The notes under the pieces: generated by a model
What the model saw: the letters and a program-made list of their open reading frames with translations, nothing else
What the model was told of the DNA's origin: nothing
The model's database searches: none
Source: Rhizobium deserti
Lineage (GTDB): Bacteria > Pseudomonadota > Alphaproteobacteria > Rhizobiales > Rhizobiaceae
Assembly: GCF_004358025.1 (NCBI RefSeq)
Contig: NZ_SMTL01000002.1
Span: forward strand, 124,001-188,000
DNA: 64,000 nt
Direction of reading: 5' to 3'
Program-made: the position numbers and the translations under genes
In this document: one piece after another, positions 15,620 to 27,159 of the stretch
Position numbering within the stretch: the first letter of the stretch is position 1
Layout: each line of letters opens with the position of its first letter

Positions 15620-16990
15620 TTAGCGCCGTGCCCTGCCGTTATATTCTTTCACCGTCTCGCCGCCGAAAATCAGCCGCTGCGGGTTCTCGTCGAAATTACT
15701 GATCGCGTTGTTGAGCGACTGCACCGTCTGGCGCGTATCGTTGACCAGCGTCTGGACATCCCTCAGGCCGCCTGCAGAAAAGCGCTGCAGGTTGTCGGCG
15801 ATTGGCCCGACCCGAGCGTTGATGTTGTCGGCCACCGTCTTGAACGACTGCAATGTTTCGCGCGCCTGCGCAAACAATCCTTGCGAATCGTCGCTGGACA
15901 GAAGCCCGTCCACCTTCTGCAATATGCCGTCGACCCGGTTTGAAGCATTGTTCAGCTTGGCCGCCAGCTGGGTGAAATCGGTGATGGCCCCATTGATGTC
16001 GTCACGGCGGTTGGAAACGTCATCCACCACATCACGAGCCGAACCGGCGATCCGGCGCACATCTTCCGAGGCGGCCGCAAAATTGCGCACCACCGTACTC
16101 ACCTGCTCCGGATTGGCGGCTGCCATCAGGCTATTGGCCCGCTTCAACGCGGTTTGCGCCTCGACGCCCGCCTGGGCGAAGCTGGCTGCCGCGCCCTTCA
16201 CATTGTTGACGACATCTTCCAGATTGTCCGATGCGTTGGCAACGTTACGCGTCAACCGTTCCGCATTGGTCACGACGCCGTTGACCTTGTCCGCATCGAT
16301 AGCGCGCACCAGCTGTTCCGCCGCCTGCAATGTCGAGTTCAAGGTCGTGGAAACACGGTCGACCGCCGAAGACAGCGTCGCCAGGCTGTTGAGGAATTTA
16401 TCAATATTGCCGGAATTGGCGCTCAGCGCCGCCGTGAAGGTTTCCACATTGCGGATCGTCTGGGTCAGAGGACCACGCGCATCGCCGACAAAGCCCTGTA
16501 TGTCACCAATGGCCGTGTTAGCTCGGTCGAGGATCTTGTCTGCCGTCGCCAGGAGGTTGGTGACGCTCGACTGGTCTGCGATCAACACGGCCGGGCGGCC
16601 GTTTTCGATCGCCTTCTGGAGGATGTTCTCTTCGCCCTTGGCGCCGCCCGACAATTCGATATAGGCCGCGCCCGTCAGGCCCTGCACTTCGAGCACAGAC
16701 TTTGTCGACTGGAAGACAGGCGCATCGGCACGGACTTCCGTGAAAGCGATCGAATAGCGGGGATCTTCCGGATCGATGCTCAAGCTGCGCACCGAGCCCA
16801 CCGGAATGCCGTTGAAGCGTACCGGCGATCCGACCGACAGACCGTTGGCGGAACCCGGAATGCGAATCGCGAGCTCGGCTGTCGGTCCACCGCGTCCAGA
16901 CTGAGCCATCCAGTAAACAAAACCGAAAGCGGCAGCGATCACGAGCAGCGTGAAGAAACCGACAATGGCATAATTAGCTTTGGTTTCCAT
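15620..16990 (-). CDS. MlaD-like MCE domain protein
   Basis: A 456-residue substrate-binding component of an MCE/Mla lipid transporter. One membrane anchor spans residues 7-29 (YAIVGFFTLLVIAAAFGFVYW). The MCE/MlaD domain follows at about 38-115 (IRIPGSANGLSVGSPVRFNG), then a long C-terminal helical region of about 300 residues rich in Asn, Ala and Val that probably forms a tunnel or needle. E. coli MlaD is only about 180 residues, so this is the longer alphaproteobacterial form. It lies between the ATPase and lipoprotein genes in the operon. Confidence 0.93.
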   Translation of the reverse strand: METKANYAIVGFFTLLVIAAAFGFVYWMAQSGRGGPTAELAIRIPGSANGLSVGSPVRFNGIPVGSVRSLSIDPEDPRYSIAFTEVRADAPVFQSTKSVLEVQGLTGAAYIELSGGAKGEENILQKAIENGRPAVLIADQSSVTNLLATADKILDRANTAIGDIQGFVGDARGPLTQTIRNVETFTAALSANSGNIDKFLNSLATLSSAVDRVSTTLNSTLQAAEQLVRAIDADKVNGVVTNAERLTRNVANASDNLEDVVNNVKGAAASFAQAGVEAQTALKRANSLMAAANPEQVSTVVRNFAAASEDVRRIAGSARDVVDDVSNRRDDINGAITDFTQLAAKLNNASNRVDGILQKVDGLLSSDDSQGLFAQARETLQSFKTVADNINARVGPIADNLQRFSAGGLRDVQTLVNDTRQTVQSLNNAISNFDENPQRLIFGGETVKEYNGRARR

Positions 16991-17004
16991 GAGTTACTAC
17001 TTTT

Positions 17005-17838
17005 CTACTTCGCTGCCGGCTGGTTTTCATCGGTCACTACAGTACGCGCCCGCTTTCCGCGGAAATAGGACTGAACCCACGCATCGTCGAAGGCGAACAT
17101 ATCCTCCAGCGTACCTTCCACCAATACCCGTTTCTGACCAAGTACAGCAATACGGTCGCAGACCGAAAAGAGGCTGTCGAGGTCGTGGGTTACCATGTAG
17201 ACGGTCAGGCCCAGCGTGTCGCGCAGCTTTGCGATCAAAGCGTCGAAATCTGCAGCGCCAATGGGATCGAGGCCGGAAGTCGGCTCGTCGAGAAAGACCA
17301 GGTCCGGATCGAGCGCCAGTGCCCGCGCCAGTGCCGCACGCTTGATCATGCCACCCGAAAGTTCGGACGGATATTTGTCCGCCGCATCCGGCGGCAGCCC
17401 CACCATTTCAAGTTTCAGATAGGCGATTTCGTCCATCAGCGACTGCGGCAGGTCGAGGTATTCGCGCATCGGCAGCTGGATGTTTTCCTTCACCGTCAGA
17501 GCGGAAAACAGTGCGCCGTGCTGAAACAGCACGCCCAGCCGCGTATCGAGTGCAATCCGCTCGGCCTCATCGGCCTTGTCATAGTCCGTGCCGAGGATCT
17601 CGATCGTGCCGGAACGCTGCGGCAGAAGGCGCAGCACGGTGCGCATCAGGACCGATTTCCCCGTGCCCGAGGCGCCGACAAAGCCGAGGATCTCGCCGCG
17701 GTAGATTTCCAGGTTGAGGTTGTCGAGAACCAACTTGTTTCCAAAGCCGACCGTCAGATCTTTCACGGAAAGCACGACCTGGCGGTCCTTGTTCGGTCTC
17801 GTGCCGGCCTGCTGCGGCTCGTTCAAGGCGTTCTCCAT
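17005..17838 (-). CDS. MlaF-like ABC transporter ATP-binding protein
   Basis: A 277-residue ATPase of a Mla/Ttg2-type lipid ABC transporter. It has Walker A GASGTGKSV near residues 55-63, a Q-loop in GVLFQHGALF near 105, signature LSGGM near 159, Walker B LVFLDEPTSGLDP near 179-191 and the switch His in MVTHDLDS. The GALFSALTV stretch after the Q-loop is typical of MlaF. Its start lies directly after the permease stop (17839), so the two genes are coupled. It powers lipid movement between inner and outer membranes; direction is debated for the family. Confidence 0.94.
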   Translation of the reverse strand: MENALNEPQQAGTRPNKDRQVVLSVKDLTVGFGNKLVLDNLNLEIYRGEILGFVGASGTGKSVLMRTVLRLLPQRSGTIEILGTDYDKADEAERIALDTRLGVLFQHGALFSALTVKENIQLPMREYLDLPQSLMDEIAYLKLEMVGLPPDAADKYPSELSGGMIKRAALARALALDPDLVFLDEPTSGLDPIGAADFDALIAKLRDTLGLTVYMVTHDLDSLFSVCDRIAVLGQKRVLVEGTLEDMFAFDDAWVQSYFRGKRARTVVTDENQPAAK

Positions 17839-18984
17839 CTAGAAATCGATTGCCGAATAGAAGACCGCGAAAAAGGCGTCGAGGGCAATCACCGCGAAAA
17901 TCGCCTTCACCACCGCTGCGGTCACATGTTGTCCCAGCGATTCCGCGCTGCCGCCTACCTTCATACCTTCCACCGCTGCGACAATGCCGATCACCAGCGC
18001 CATGAACGGTGCCTTGATCATGCCGGCGGCAACCGAGGAAGGATCGACGGCCTCGTGGAGGCGCGACAGAAACGTGTCGAAGGTGATGCCGGAATAGGTC
18101 CAGGTCACTACGGCGGCGCCGTAAAGGGCGGAGAAATTGGCAACGATCGTCAGCAAAGGCAGCGCCACGGTCAGGGCGACGAGGCGCGGAAAGATCAGCA
18201 CGCCGACAGGGTTCAGACCGATCACCGTCAGCGCGTCGATCTCTTCACGCATCTTCATCGAGCCGATCTCGGCGGTAATGGCGCTTCCGGAACGCCCGGC
18301 AATCATGATCGCCGTCAAAAGCACGCCGATCTCACGCAGCTGCAGGATCCCCACAAGGTCGACGACGAAGATTTCGGCTCCGAAATACCGCAGCTGGAAG
18401 GCGCCCTGCTGGGCGATGATCGCGCCGATCAGGAAGGACATCAGCACGATGATCGGTACGGCCCGCACGCCCATCCGATCCATATGCGTCACAACGGAAG
18501 CCGGCGAGATCCCGGAACCATGTCCGAATTTCAGCTGCGCGCCGCGCACGGCCGAACCGAGTATGTGCATGGCGGCGTAAAAGTCGCCGCCGAATTCCAC
18601 CATGATTTTTCCAAGCGGCGAGAACACCCGCTCGAAGACCGTGCGCTTGTCGGCTTCGTTGGCCGGCGGAGCCGGCGCGGTTTCAGGCAGGACGCGGATC
18701 AGCTCCTGCATGGGGCCTTCGGCGCCGACCAGCACCGCGTCACGACCCTGGCCGCTCTTGGCGGTCATCAAACGGCGAACAAGCCAGGCGCCGGCCGTAT
18801 CGATTCCTTCCACTCCGGAAAGATCGATCTCCAGGTGTCCCTGGCCGTCCGACTTTTCCAGTCGTTCGAATTCTTTCAGCGTCGGTGCAATGGAATGGTT
18901 TCGCCATTCGCCGGTCAGCACATAACGCTCGCCCGCGCCTCCCGGCATGGTTTCGGCTTTGATCTCGGCTGACTTCGACGCCAC
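17839..18984 (-). CDS. MlaE-like ABC permease with N-terminal STAS domain
   Basis: A 381-residue protein. Residues 20-115 form a STAS-like domain (HLEIDLSGVEGIDTAGAWLVRRL), a role played in E. coli by the separate MlaB. The rest is the MlaE permease domain with about five to six hydrophobic segments and the family segment GSAITAEIGSMKMREEIDAL near 250-270. It is the first gene of the operon, followed without a gap by the ATPase, MCE protein and lipoprotein genes. The fusion accounts for the absence of an mlaB gene. Confidence 0.93.
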   Translation of the reverse strand: MASKSAEIKAETMPGGAGERYVLTGEWRNHSIAPTLKEFERLEKSDGQGHLEIDLSGVEGIDTAGAWLVRRLMTAKSGQGRDAVLVGAEGPMQELIRVLPETAPAPPANEADKRTVFERVFSPLGKIMVEFGGDFYAAMHILGSAVRGAQLKFGHGSGISPASVVTHMDRMGVRAVPIIVLMSFLIGAIIAQQGAFQLRYFGAEIFVVDLVGILQLREIGVLLTAIMIAGRSGSAITAEIGSMKMREEIDALTVIGLNPVGVLIFPRLVALTVALPLLTIVANFSALYGAAVVTWTYSGITFDTFLSRLHEAVDPSSVAAGMIKAPFMALVIGIVAAVEGMKVGGSAESLGQHVTAAVVKAIFAVIALDAFFAVFYSAIDF

Positions 18985-19098
18985 AGATGTCTTTCGCGCT
19001 TCTGAATAAAGGAGTTAGCTGCAACAGGTTGATCGCAGATCGGAGACCCGCAATATAGCGACCTCTTAACGATTTACTACAATGAGACGTTTAAAACC

Positions 19099-20082
19099 AT
19101 GAGCCGTCACCTCGAAGCAACAATCGAGACCTTTCCCATAGCCGGGGTTTTCACCATTTCGCGCGGCTCGAAGTCGCAGGCGGAGGTTGTTACCTGCACA
19201 ATTAGTGAAGACCGTTTCGTTGGGCGCGGCGAATGCGTTCCCTATCGGCGCTACGGAGAAGGCATCGAGGCGGTGCTGGCCGAGGTCCAGGCGATGGCCG
19301 GCTTCGTTGCCGGTGGCCTGACGCGAGCCGAGCTGCAGGACAGGATGAAACCTGGCGCGGCCCGCAATGCGGTCGACTGCGCGCTTTGGGACCTGGAAGC
19401 CAAGCGGACCGGCCGGCGGGCTGCGGAGATGATTGGCGCCGCAGGGACCCAACCCTTCGTCACCGCCTTTACCCTGTCGCTCGGTGACGCGGAGGCAATG
19501 GCGGCAGAGGCACGACGGCAGGCCGAACGGCCGCTTCTCAAGATCAAGCTCGGTACGGAGGATGACGAGGCGCGCATGCGGGCCGTGCGGGCGGCGGCGC
19601 CTATCTCGCGAATCATCGTCGATGCCAATGAAGGCTGGACCGAGAACAACCTCGTCCGCCATATGGAAATTGCTGCCGAGCTGAGGATATCCCTGATCGA
19701 GCAGCCGCTGCCGGCCGGCGCGGATGCCGCCCTGGCGCGGATCCCGCGCCTGGTGCCCGTTTGTGCCGATGAAAGCGTCCATGCCACGGAAGACCTGCAC
19801 CACCTGCGCGACCGCTATGACGCGGTCAACATCAAGCTGGACAAGACGGGCGGCTTGACCGAAGCGCTGGCGATGAAGGCCGAAGCCAAGCGCCTGGGAT
19901 TTTCGGTGATGATCGGCTGCATGGTCGGCACCTCGCTTGCCATGGCGCCCGCCGTGCTTCTGGCCCAGGATGCCGATTATGCCGATCTCGATGGCCCGCT
20001 GCTGCTGGCGCGCGACCGGCCCGACGGCCTGCGCTACGATGGCTCGCTGGTTTATCCACCCGCCGCCGCTCTATGGGGCTGA
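19099..20082 (+). CDS. dgcA: enolase-superfamily racemase/epimerase (L-Ala-D/L-Glu epimerase or N-acetyl-D-Glu racemase type)
   Basis: A 327-residue enolase-superfamily enzyme of the muconate lactonizing subgroup. Visible catalytic elements: KIK at 148-150, metal ligands Asp175 (VDANEGW), Glu201 (LIEQPLP) and Asp224 (VCADES), and the second-side lysine region NIKLDKTGG at 244-252. This matches dipeptide epimerases and DgcA. No dgcN or D-glutamate catabolic gene is adjacent, so a role in recycling peptidoglycan peptides is equally likely; the symbol is tentative. The 3' end overlaps the convergent MFS gene by 31 bases. Confidence 0.8.
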   Translation: MSRHLEATIETFPIAGVFTISRGSKSQAEVVTCTISEDRFVGRGECVPYRRYGEGIEAVLAEVQAMAGFVAGGLTRAELQDRMKPGAARNAVDCALWDLEAKRTGRRAAEMIGAAGTQPFVTAFTLSLGDAEAMAAEARRQAERPLLKIKLGTEDDEARMRAVRAAAPISRIIVDANEGWTENNLVRHMEIAAELRISLIEQPLPAGADAALARIPRLVPVCADESVHATEDLHHLRDRYDAVNIKLDKTGGLTEALAMKAEAKRLGFSVMIGCMVGTSLAMAPAVLLAQDADYADLDGPLLLARDRPDGLRYDGSLVYPPAAALWG

Positions 20083-21278
20083 AGCCTGGCGGCAAAGGCG
20101 ATCGCCATCAGTCCGGCAATCGCGATAACGGACATGCCCAGAAATCCGGGTGCCCCGAATTGCCGGTAAAGCAAACCGGAAAGCAGGGTCGAAAGCCCCA
20201 GCAGGCCGCCGTTATAGAAGACATAGGCGCCCTGCACCGAACTTTCCTGTTCCTCGCGAACCGATTCGACCAGACGGTATTGCAGTCCCAGATGTACGAA
20301 GGCGAAGGTGAAGGCATGGACGAGCTGAAGCACCAGGTAGCCTATAAACCCGAGTGACAATGGGAAGACCGCCCATCTCACGATCGCCACGGCGCAGCCG
20401 AGCCGCATCAGTGTCCATGGCGACAGCCGCTTGGCGATCCAGCCGGCGCAAAAGAAGACCAGGATTTCCGCCAGCACACCAGCGCTCCACAGGATGCCGA
20501 TGGCGCCGCTGGAAAAGCCCATCTGCTGCCAGTGGAGCGTGCCGAAGGCGTAGAACATGCCATGGCTCGCCTGGATGAGCGACGCTCCGAACATCAGCAT
20601 ATGCAGGTCCAATCGGGCGCGGTGACCGCTATCAGGCCCGCGCCCGAGGGCTGGCACTGCGCCGGCCTTGCCCAGGCGTGGGGCAGCGGCGGCACCGGCC
20701 ACCGTCAGGACGAATGCGATGACAAGTGCCGGTAGGACGGCATCCCCACCGGCAATCCCGACCGAGTGACCAGCCGCAAGCGTTGCGGCGACGAAGCCGA
20801 TCGATCCCCACACCCGCATCATTCCGTACTGGAAGCCCCACCGCCGCACCCCGGTGACGGCAATCGATTCGACGATGGTCGAATAGGGCGCAAACAGCGC
20901 CGCCTGCAGGCCGAAGACGAGCAGCACGGCCCAGAAGCTGTGGGTGACGAACAGGGCAACCGCAGTGATCAGCGACAGCCCGGCCGACCAGACCAGCATG
21001 GCACCCCGCTCCGGCATGCGGTCGGCAATTATACCGGCCAGCGGAGCGGCCATGACGCGCAGGATCATCTGGGCGGCGAGGATCGCGCCGATCTCGAAAG
21101 AGCTGAAGGCCAGGTGCTGCAGCCAAACCGGGAAATAGGGCAGGATGACGCCGTTGACGGCGACGGCCGCACCATAGGCGAGCGCGCAGCGAAGCTGAAA
21201 ATTGCGAGGCGCAGAAAGAGCCTTGTCTGCTGGAATCACGGTTGCACGCTGTCTGATGAAACAAGCGTTCCGTAACAC
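20052..21278 (-). CDS. MFS transporter, HcaT-like (MFS_1_like) family
   Basis: A roughly 408-residue major facilitator with about 12 membrane segments. The start of the first transmembrane segment (RCALAYGAAVAVNGVILPYF) and loop GIIADRMPERGAML resemble the 3-phenylpropionate transporter/HcaT group. Several in-frame starts exist; the first ATG gives about 27 residues before the first segment, so the true start may be later. It is convergent with, and overlaps by 31 bases, the epimerase gene; a substrate link between the two is possible but not shown. Confidence 0.83.
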   Translation of the reverse strand: MLRNACFIRQRATVIPADKALSAPRNFQLRCALAYGAAVAVNGVILPYFPVWLQHLAFSSFEIGAILAAQMILRVMAAPLAGIIADRMPERGAMLVWSAGLSLITAVALFVTHSFWAVLLVFGLQAALFAPYSTIVESIAVTGVRRWGFQYGMMRVWGSIGFVAATLAAGHSVGIAGGDAVLPALVIAFVLTVAGAAAAPRLGKAGAVPALGRGPDSGHRARLDLHMLMFGASLIQASHGMFYAFGTLHWQQMGFSSGAIGILWSAGVLAEILVFFCAGWIAKRLSPWTLMRLGCAVAIVRWAVFPLSLGFIGYLVLQLVHAFTFAFVHLGLQYRLVESVREEQESSVQGAYVFYNGGLLGLSTLLSGLLYRQFGAPGFLGMSVIAIAGLMAIAFAARLQPHRAAAGG

Positions 21279-21335
21279 GGCTGGCTGCTTCCTGCCTATG
21301 GCAGGATCTGGCCCTCGATGAAATCAGGCCACCGT

Positions 21336-22151
21336 TTAAGCGGCCTGCATGCTGCCGAGACCGGAAGCCGTCGGCAATGCAGTGATTTCCGCAGTTGCCG
21401 AGATCTGACCCCAGGTGATCATTTCAAGCGTGCCGTCGAAATTCTCCACGATCGCCGTGCAGCTCTCCACCCAGTCGCCGGTATTGACGTAATGGATGCC
21501 GTCGATGTCCTCCATCACGGCATGGTGGATATGGCCGCAGATGACGCCTTCGACATTGTTGCGGCGCGCTTCATCGGCGACCACCCGCTGGAATTCGCCG
21601 ATGAAATTCACCGCATGCTTGACCTGCAGCTTGGCCCAGGCCGAGAAGGACCAGTAGGGCATGCCGAGGCGGCGGCGGACGGCGGCAAGGACGACGTTGA
21701 TGGCGATCGCCGCATCATAGGCCCAGTCACCGAGATAGGCGAGCAGTCGGGCATTGCGCACGACGACGTCGAATTCGTCGCCATGCAGGACCAGGTATTT
21801 CTTGCCGTCCGCCATTTCATGGATGGCCCGTTCTGCCACTTCGATGCCGCCGAAATGAGTGCCCGGGAAGGAGCGCAGGAATTCGTCGTGATTGCCGGGA
21901 ATGTAAACGATCCGGGTGCCCTTGCGCGCCTTGCGCAAAAGCTTCTGGACGACGTCGTTGCAGCCCTGCGGCCAGTACCAGTTACGTTTCAGGCGCCAGC
22001 CGTCGATGATATCGCCGACCAGGAAGATCGTGTCCGCCTCGTGATAACGCAGGAAATCGAGAAGGAAGTCCGTCCGGGCCGCCTTGGAGCCCAGATGCAC
22101 GTCGGAAATGAACAGGGTTCTGAAATGCTTTGCCTCGATTGCACCGGTCAC
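21336..22151 (-). CDS. metallophosphoesterase, UDP-2,3-diacylglucosamine diphosphatase-like
   Basis: A 271-residue calcineurin-like phosphoesterase. Metal ligands are clear: D17-x-H19 in FISDVHLGS, Asp47 in VGDIIDG, GNHDE at 86-90, and later HGDEFD and GHIHHA. The LpxH-like pattern suggests hydrolysis of UDP-2,3-diacylglucosamine or a related lipid, but many Rhizobiales use the unrelated LpxI for that step, so the substrate is uncertain. I chose the GTG at 22151 because AAAGGAA lies about 7 bases upstream; a longer frame from 22241 would add 30 residues with no homology pattern. Confidence 0.8.
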   Translation of the reverse strand: MTGAIEAKHFRTLFISDVHLGSKAARTDFLLDFLRYHEADTIFLVGDIIDGWRLKRNWYWPQGCNDVVQKLLRKARKGTRIVYIPGNHDEFLRSFPGTHFGGIEVAERAIHEMADGKKYLVLHGDEFDVVVRNARLLAYLGDWAYDAAIAINVVLAAVRRRLGMPYWSFSAWAKLQVKHAVNFIGEFQRVVADEARRNNVEGVICGHIHHAVMEDIDGIHYVNTGDWVESCTAIVENFDGTLEMITWGQISATAEITALPTASGLGSMQAA

Positions 22152-22400
22152 GGAAGTGTTCCTTTCGCTGCCGCTTGGTTGCCTTCCAAAACCAGACTCG
22201 TGTTTCAAGATGATGACAAGCGCCTGTATGAGCCTTGCCACCCGCCACGCCTTCGCTTGCCGACAGGCTCTGGCGCTGTTCGGCTTCTCCTTAGGTCAGA
22301 CCCACTGTGCTTGTCTCCGGCCGCGACAAGATGAGGCTGGACCCTCGCCTCAATTCCTGTATTGAGGACCCTATCCCAGAACCAGAAGACCGAGCTCGAA

Positions 22401-24734
22401 ATGACATCGAATACGTCGCAACCGTCGCCCAGCACCCCCGCATCCGGCGATCTCGACGAACAGGCGCTGTTCTTCCACCGCTATCCGCGTCCCGGCAAAC
22501 TCGAGATCCAGGCAACCAAGCCGCTCGGCAACCAGCGCGACCTTGCTCTTGCCTATTCCCCCGGCGTCGCGGCCCCCTGCCTGGCCATCCGCGACAATCC
22601 GGAAATGGCCGCCGAATATACGGCGCGCGCCAATCTGGTCGCGGTCATCTCCAACGGTTCGGCAGTGCTCGGGCTCGGCAATATCGGCCCGCTCGCCTCC
22701 AAGCCGGTGATGGAAGGCAAGGCCGTCCTCTTCAAGAAGTTCGCCGGCATCGACGTGTTCGACATCGAGATCGATGCACCCGGCATCGAAGCCATGGTGT
22801 CGACCGTGGCGGCACTCGAGCCGACATTCGGCGGCATTAACCTCGAAGACATCAAGGCGCCCGAATGTTTCGAGGTGGAGCGGCGCCTGCGCGAAAAAAT
22901 GAATATCCCGGTCTTCCACGACGACCAGCACGGCACGGCGATCATCGTTGCTGCCGCCGTCGTCAACGGCCTGGAACTGGCCGGCAAGAGCATCGAGGAC
23001 GTCAAGATCGTCACCTCGGGCGCCGGTGCGGCAGCGCTTGCTTGTCTGCATCTGCTTGTTTCGCTCGGCGCGAAGAAGGAGAATATCTGGGTCCATGATA
23101 TCGAGGGCCTGGTTTACGACGGGCGCAACACGCTCATGGACGAGTGGAAGGAAGGCTATGCCCAAAAGAGCGACAAGCGCGTCCTTTCCGAAAGCATTGA
23201 CGGCGCGGACGTCTTCCTTGGCCTGTCCGCCGCTGGCGTCCTGAAGCCCGAATTGCTGGCCCGCATGGCGCCGAAGCCGCTGATCATGGCGCTTGCCAAC
23301 CCGACGCCCGAGATCATGCCGGAACTGGCGCGGGAAGCCCGGCCCGATGCGATGATCTGCACCGGGCGTTCGGATTTCCCCAACCAGGTCAACAACGTCC
23401 TCTGCTTCCCCTATATCTTCCGCGGCGCGCTCGATTGCGGCGCCCGCACCATCAACGAAGAAATGAAGATGGCCGCGGTCAAAGCCATTGCCGCTCTGGC
23501 ACGCGAAGAAGTCTCGGACGTCGCCGCACGCGCTTATACGGGAGAAACCCCAGTCTTCGGACCAGATTACCTGATCCCGTCGCCCTTCGATCCCCGCCTC
23601 ATCCTGCGGATCGCACCGGCCGTTGCCAAGGCTGCCGAGGAGACCGGCGTCGCCGCGCGGCCGATCCAGGATTTCGAGGCCTATCTCGACCAACTCAACC
23701 GCTTCGTTTGGCGTTCCGGCTTCGTCATGAAGCCGATCTTCGCCGCCGCCAAGGATGCCGAAAAGAAGCGGGTCATCTTTGCGGAAGGCGAGGATGAGCG
23801 CGTGCTGCGCGCAGCTCAGGTGCTGCTCGAGGAAAAGACCGCGACCCCGATCCTGATCGGCCGCCCGTCCGTTATCGAAGCGCGCCTGAAGCGCTTCGGA
23901 ATTCGCATCCGCCCGAATGTGGATTTCGCCGTGGTCAATCCGGAAGACGATCCGCGATACCGCGACTATGTCGACGACTATTTCGCGCTGGTTGGCCGCA
24001 ATGGCATCAATCCGGAAGCGGCTCGCACCATCGTGCGCACCAACAACACCGTGATCGGCGCGCTTTCGGTCAAGCGCGGCGAGGCAGATGCCTTGATCTG
24101 CGGTGCCGAAGGACGTTTCGACCGCCATCTTCGCGATATCAACCAGATTATCGGTAAGCGGAAGGGCGTCTGCGCCTTTTCGAGCCTCAGCCTGATCATC
24201 TCGCAGCGCGGCGCAGTCTTCTTCACCGACACCTTCGTCAACTACAATCCGACGGCACAGGAGGTCGCTGAGATCACCGTTCTCGCGGCCGAAGAAATCC
24301 GTCGTTTCGGCATAGCGCCCAAGGCCGCGCTTATCTGCCATTCGAATTTCGGCTCGCGCAATTCCGAAAGCGCAACGAAAATGCGCGAGGCACTGAGCCT
24401 GGTGCGCAAGCGCGCACCCGATCTGGAAGTGGACGGCGAAATGCAGGCGGGCTCTGCCCTGTCTGAGATGCTGCGCAAGCGCGCCATGCCGGACAGTTCG
24501 CTCACCGGCGAAGCCAACCTGCTGATCTTCCCCAATCTCGACGCCGCCAATATCTCGCTCGGCATCGCCCGCACCATGATGGATGCCCTGCATGTCGGGC
24601 CAATCCTTCTCGGCGCCGCCCTGCCTGCCCACATCCTGTCGCCCTCCGTGTCCTCGCGCGGCGTGGTCAATTTGGCAGCACTCGCCGTGGTCGAGGCATC
24701 GCAGCCGGAACCGCTGGCGGTCATGGTGAGATGA
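22401..24734 (+). CDS. maeB: malic enzyme with C-terminal phosphotransacetylase-like domain (MaeB type)
   Basis: A 777-residue enzyme that decarboxylates malate to pyruvate, important in organic-acid-fed rhizobia. Residues 1-430 are the malic enzyme part: YSPGVAAPC near 49-57, the Lys/Asp site in [20 protein letters not shown] near 172-190, and a nucleotide-binding [11 protein letters not shown] near 204-214. Residues 440-777 resemble phosphate acetyltransferase ([18 protein letters not shown]); in Sinorhizobium Dme/Tme this domain is not a working PTA but affects assembly or regulation. Whether it prefers NAD or NADP cannot be read reliably. The Shine-Dalgarno site before 22401 is weak; an ATG at 22362 is an alternative. 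Confidence 0.93.
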   Translation: MTSNTSQPSPSTPASGDLDEQALFFHRYPRPGKLEIQATKPLGNQRDLALAYSPGVAAPCLAIRDNPEMAAEYTARANLVAVISNGSAVLGLGNIGPLASKPVMEGKAVLFKKFAGIDVFDIEIDAPGIEAMVSTVAALEPTFGGINLEDIKAPECFEVERRLREKMNIPVFHDDQHGTAIIVAAAVVNGLELAGKSIEDVKIVTSGAGAAALACLHLLVSLGAKKENIWVHDIEGLVYDGRNTLMDEWKEGYAQKSDKRVLSESIDGADVFLGLSAAGVLKPELLARMAPKPLIMALANPTPEIMPELAREARPDAMICTGRSDFPNQVNNVLCFPYIFRGALDCGARTINEEMKMAAVKAIAALAREEVSDVAARAYTGETPVFGPDYLIPSPFDPRLILRIAPAVAKAAEETGVAARPIQDFEAYLDQLNRFVWRSGFVMKPIFAAAKDAEKKRVIFAEGEDERVLRAAQVLLEEKTATPILIGRPSVIEARLKRFGIRIRPNVDFAVVNPEDDPRYRDYVDDYFALVGRNGINPEAARTIVRTNNTVIGALSVKRGEADALICGAEGRFDRHLRDINQIIGKRKGVCAFSSLSLIISQRGAVFFTDTFVNYNPTAQEVAEITVLAAEEIRRFGIAPKAALICHSNFGSRNSESATKMREALSLVRKRAPDLEVDGEMQAGSALSEMLRKRAMPDSSLTGEANLLIFPNLDAANISLGIARTMMDALHVGPILLGAALPAHILSPSVSSRGVVNLAALAVVEASQPEPLAVMVR

Positions 24735-24762
24735 CGATCCCGCTCGGGATCGTCTCCTTGCT
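24733..24762 (+). terminator. hairpin after malic enzyme gene, probable terminator
   Basis: GACGATCC (24733-24740) pairs with GGATCGTC (24747-24754) around a CGCTCG loop and is followed by TCCTTGCTGT. The stem overlaps the stop codon, and the T tract is weak. Confidence 0.5.
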
Positions 24763-24831
24763 GTAAAATTTATGGGATTATCAACCCGGCTGTTTTAAAC
24801 TTCGCTTGAAGCTTCCAAGGAATGAAAGCTG

Positions 24832-25518
24832 ATGCGCATTCGCAGCCTCCTGATGGCACTGTTTCTCCTGTCGCCCGCCGCAGCCACAGCCCGGGACCTG
24901 GAAACCTGTGCCACGCTTTACCGGCAATTGCACAATTCGCCCCAGCTGATCGGCAACACGCACGACAAGCGCCGATACGCCCAGGAGCTCAGCCAGAAGA
25001 ACAGCGAGATACGCAGCCTGCGGGTCGATATGCGCAATGCCGGATGCGGCGGCGGAAGCATCATCGTACTCGGCCAGCCCGAAGGTTCCGACTGCAGCCG
25101 GATGCGCCAGGAGCTCCAGTCTTTGGAAGCAGCGCGCGAGGTCGTGGTGCAGGAGCGCAACGATGCGCGCCCGCTTGTGCGGTCATCCCAGGATCGGGCT
25201 CCTATCCTTGCCGCCCTGCGCCAGAACAATTGCACGCCCTCAGACCTCACCGAACAGAACCATCTGGAAGAACAGGAAAGGATGAAGGTACCGGGTCTGG
25301 AACTGCCGAAGGAAGATGGCTATTCCGGCATTACCGACCTGCGCAGCCCATCGCCCGCAACCCAAGAGCGGACAGCCGCTGCCGAGCCGTCCCTGCCGCA
25401 GCCGGCAAGGCCCTATGACCCGAACAAGAAGGTGCGCTCCGTCGGACCGGCCTTTTTCCCGGAACAGGATATCGATCTGGCCAATCCGAGAAACGAGGGA
25501 CCGCAGCCGCAGCAGTAA
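24832..25518 (+). CDS. DUF2865-like secreted protein
   Basis: A 228-residue exported protein with a signal peptide (MRIRSLLMALFLLSPAAATA, cleavage near residue 20). The mature part is rich in charged and helical sequence with conserved cysteines (CATLYRQL near 26, MRNAGCGGGSIIV near 64-76, SDCSRMRQEL near 83, NNCTPSD near 130), as in DUF2865 proteins of Rhizobiales. The last 60 residues are proline-rich and probably disordered. Function unknown. It is convergent with bluB: its stop is immediately followed by the end of bluB. Confidence 0.7.
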   Translation: MRIRSLLMALFLLSPAAATARDLETCATLYRQLHNSPQLIGNTHDKRRYAQELSQKNSEIRSLRVDMRNAGCGGGSIIVLGQPEGSDCSRMRQELQSLEAAREVVVQERNDARPLVRSSQDRAPILAALRQNNCTPSDLTEQNHLEEQERMKVPGLELPKEDGYSGITDLRSPSPATQERTAAAEPSLPQPARPYDPNKKVRSVGPAFFPEQDIDLANPRNEGPQPQQ

Positions 25519-26277
<759 letters not shown>

Positions 26278-26312
26278 TCAAAGTCGCCAACGCGGTCAGT
26301 CGGGCGACCGGC

Positions 26313-27149
<837 letters not shown>

Positions 27150-27159
27150 GACCGATCTC

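Noticed and set aside
17185..18972. 595-codon plus-strand frame opposite the Mla ATPase and permease genes
   Set aside because: It spans two well-supported minus-strand genes and lacks a translation start signal; shadow.
22371..24632. 753-codon minus-strand open frame opposite malic enzyme
   Set aside because: Shadow frame of a strongly conserved plus-strand enzyme in high-GC DNA.
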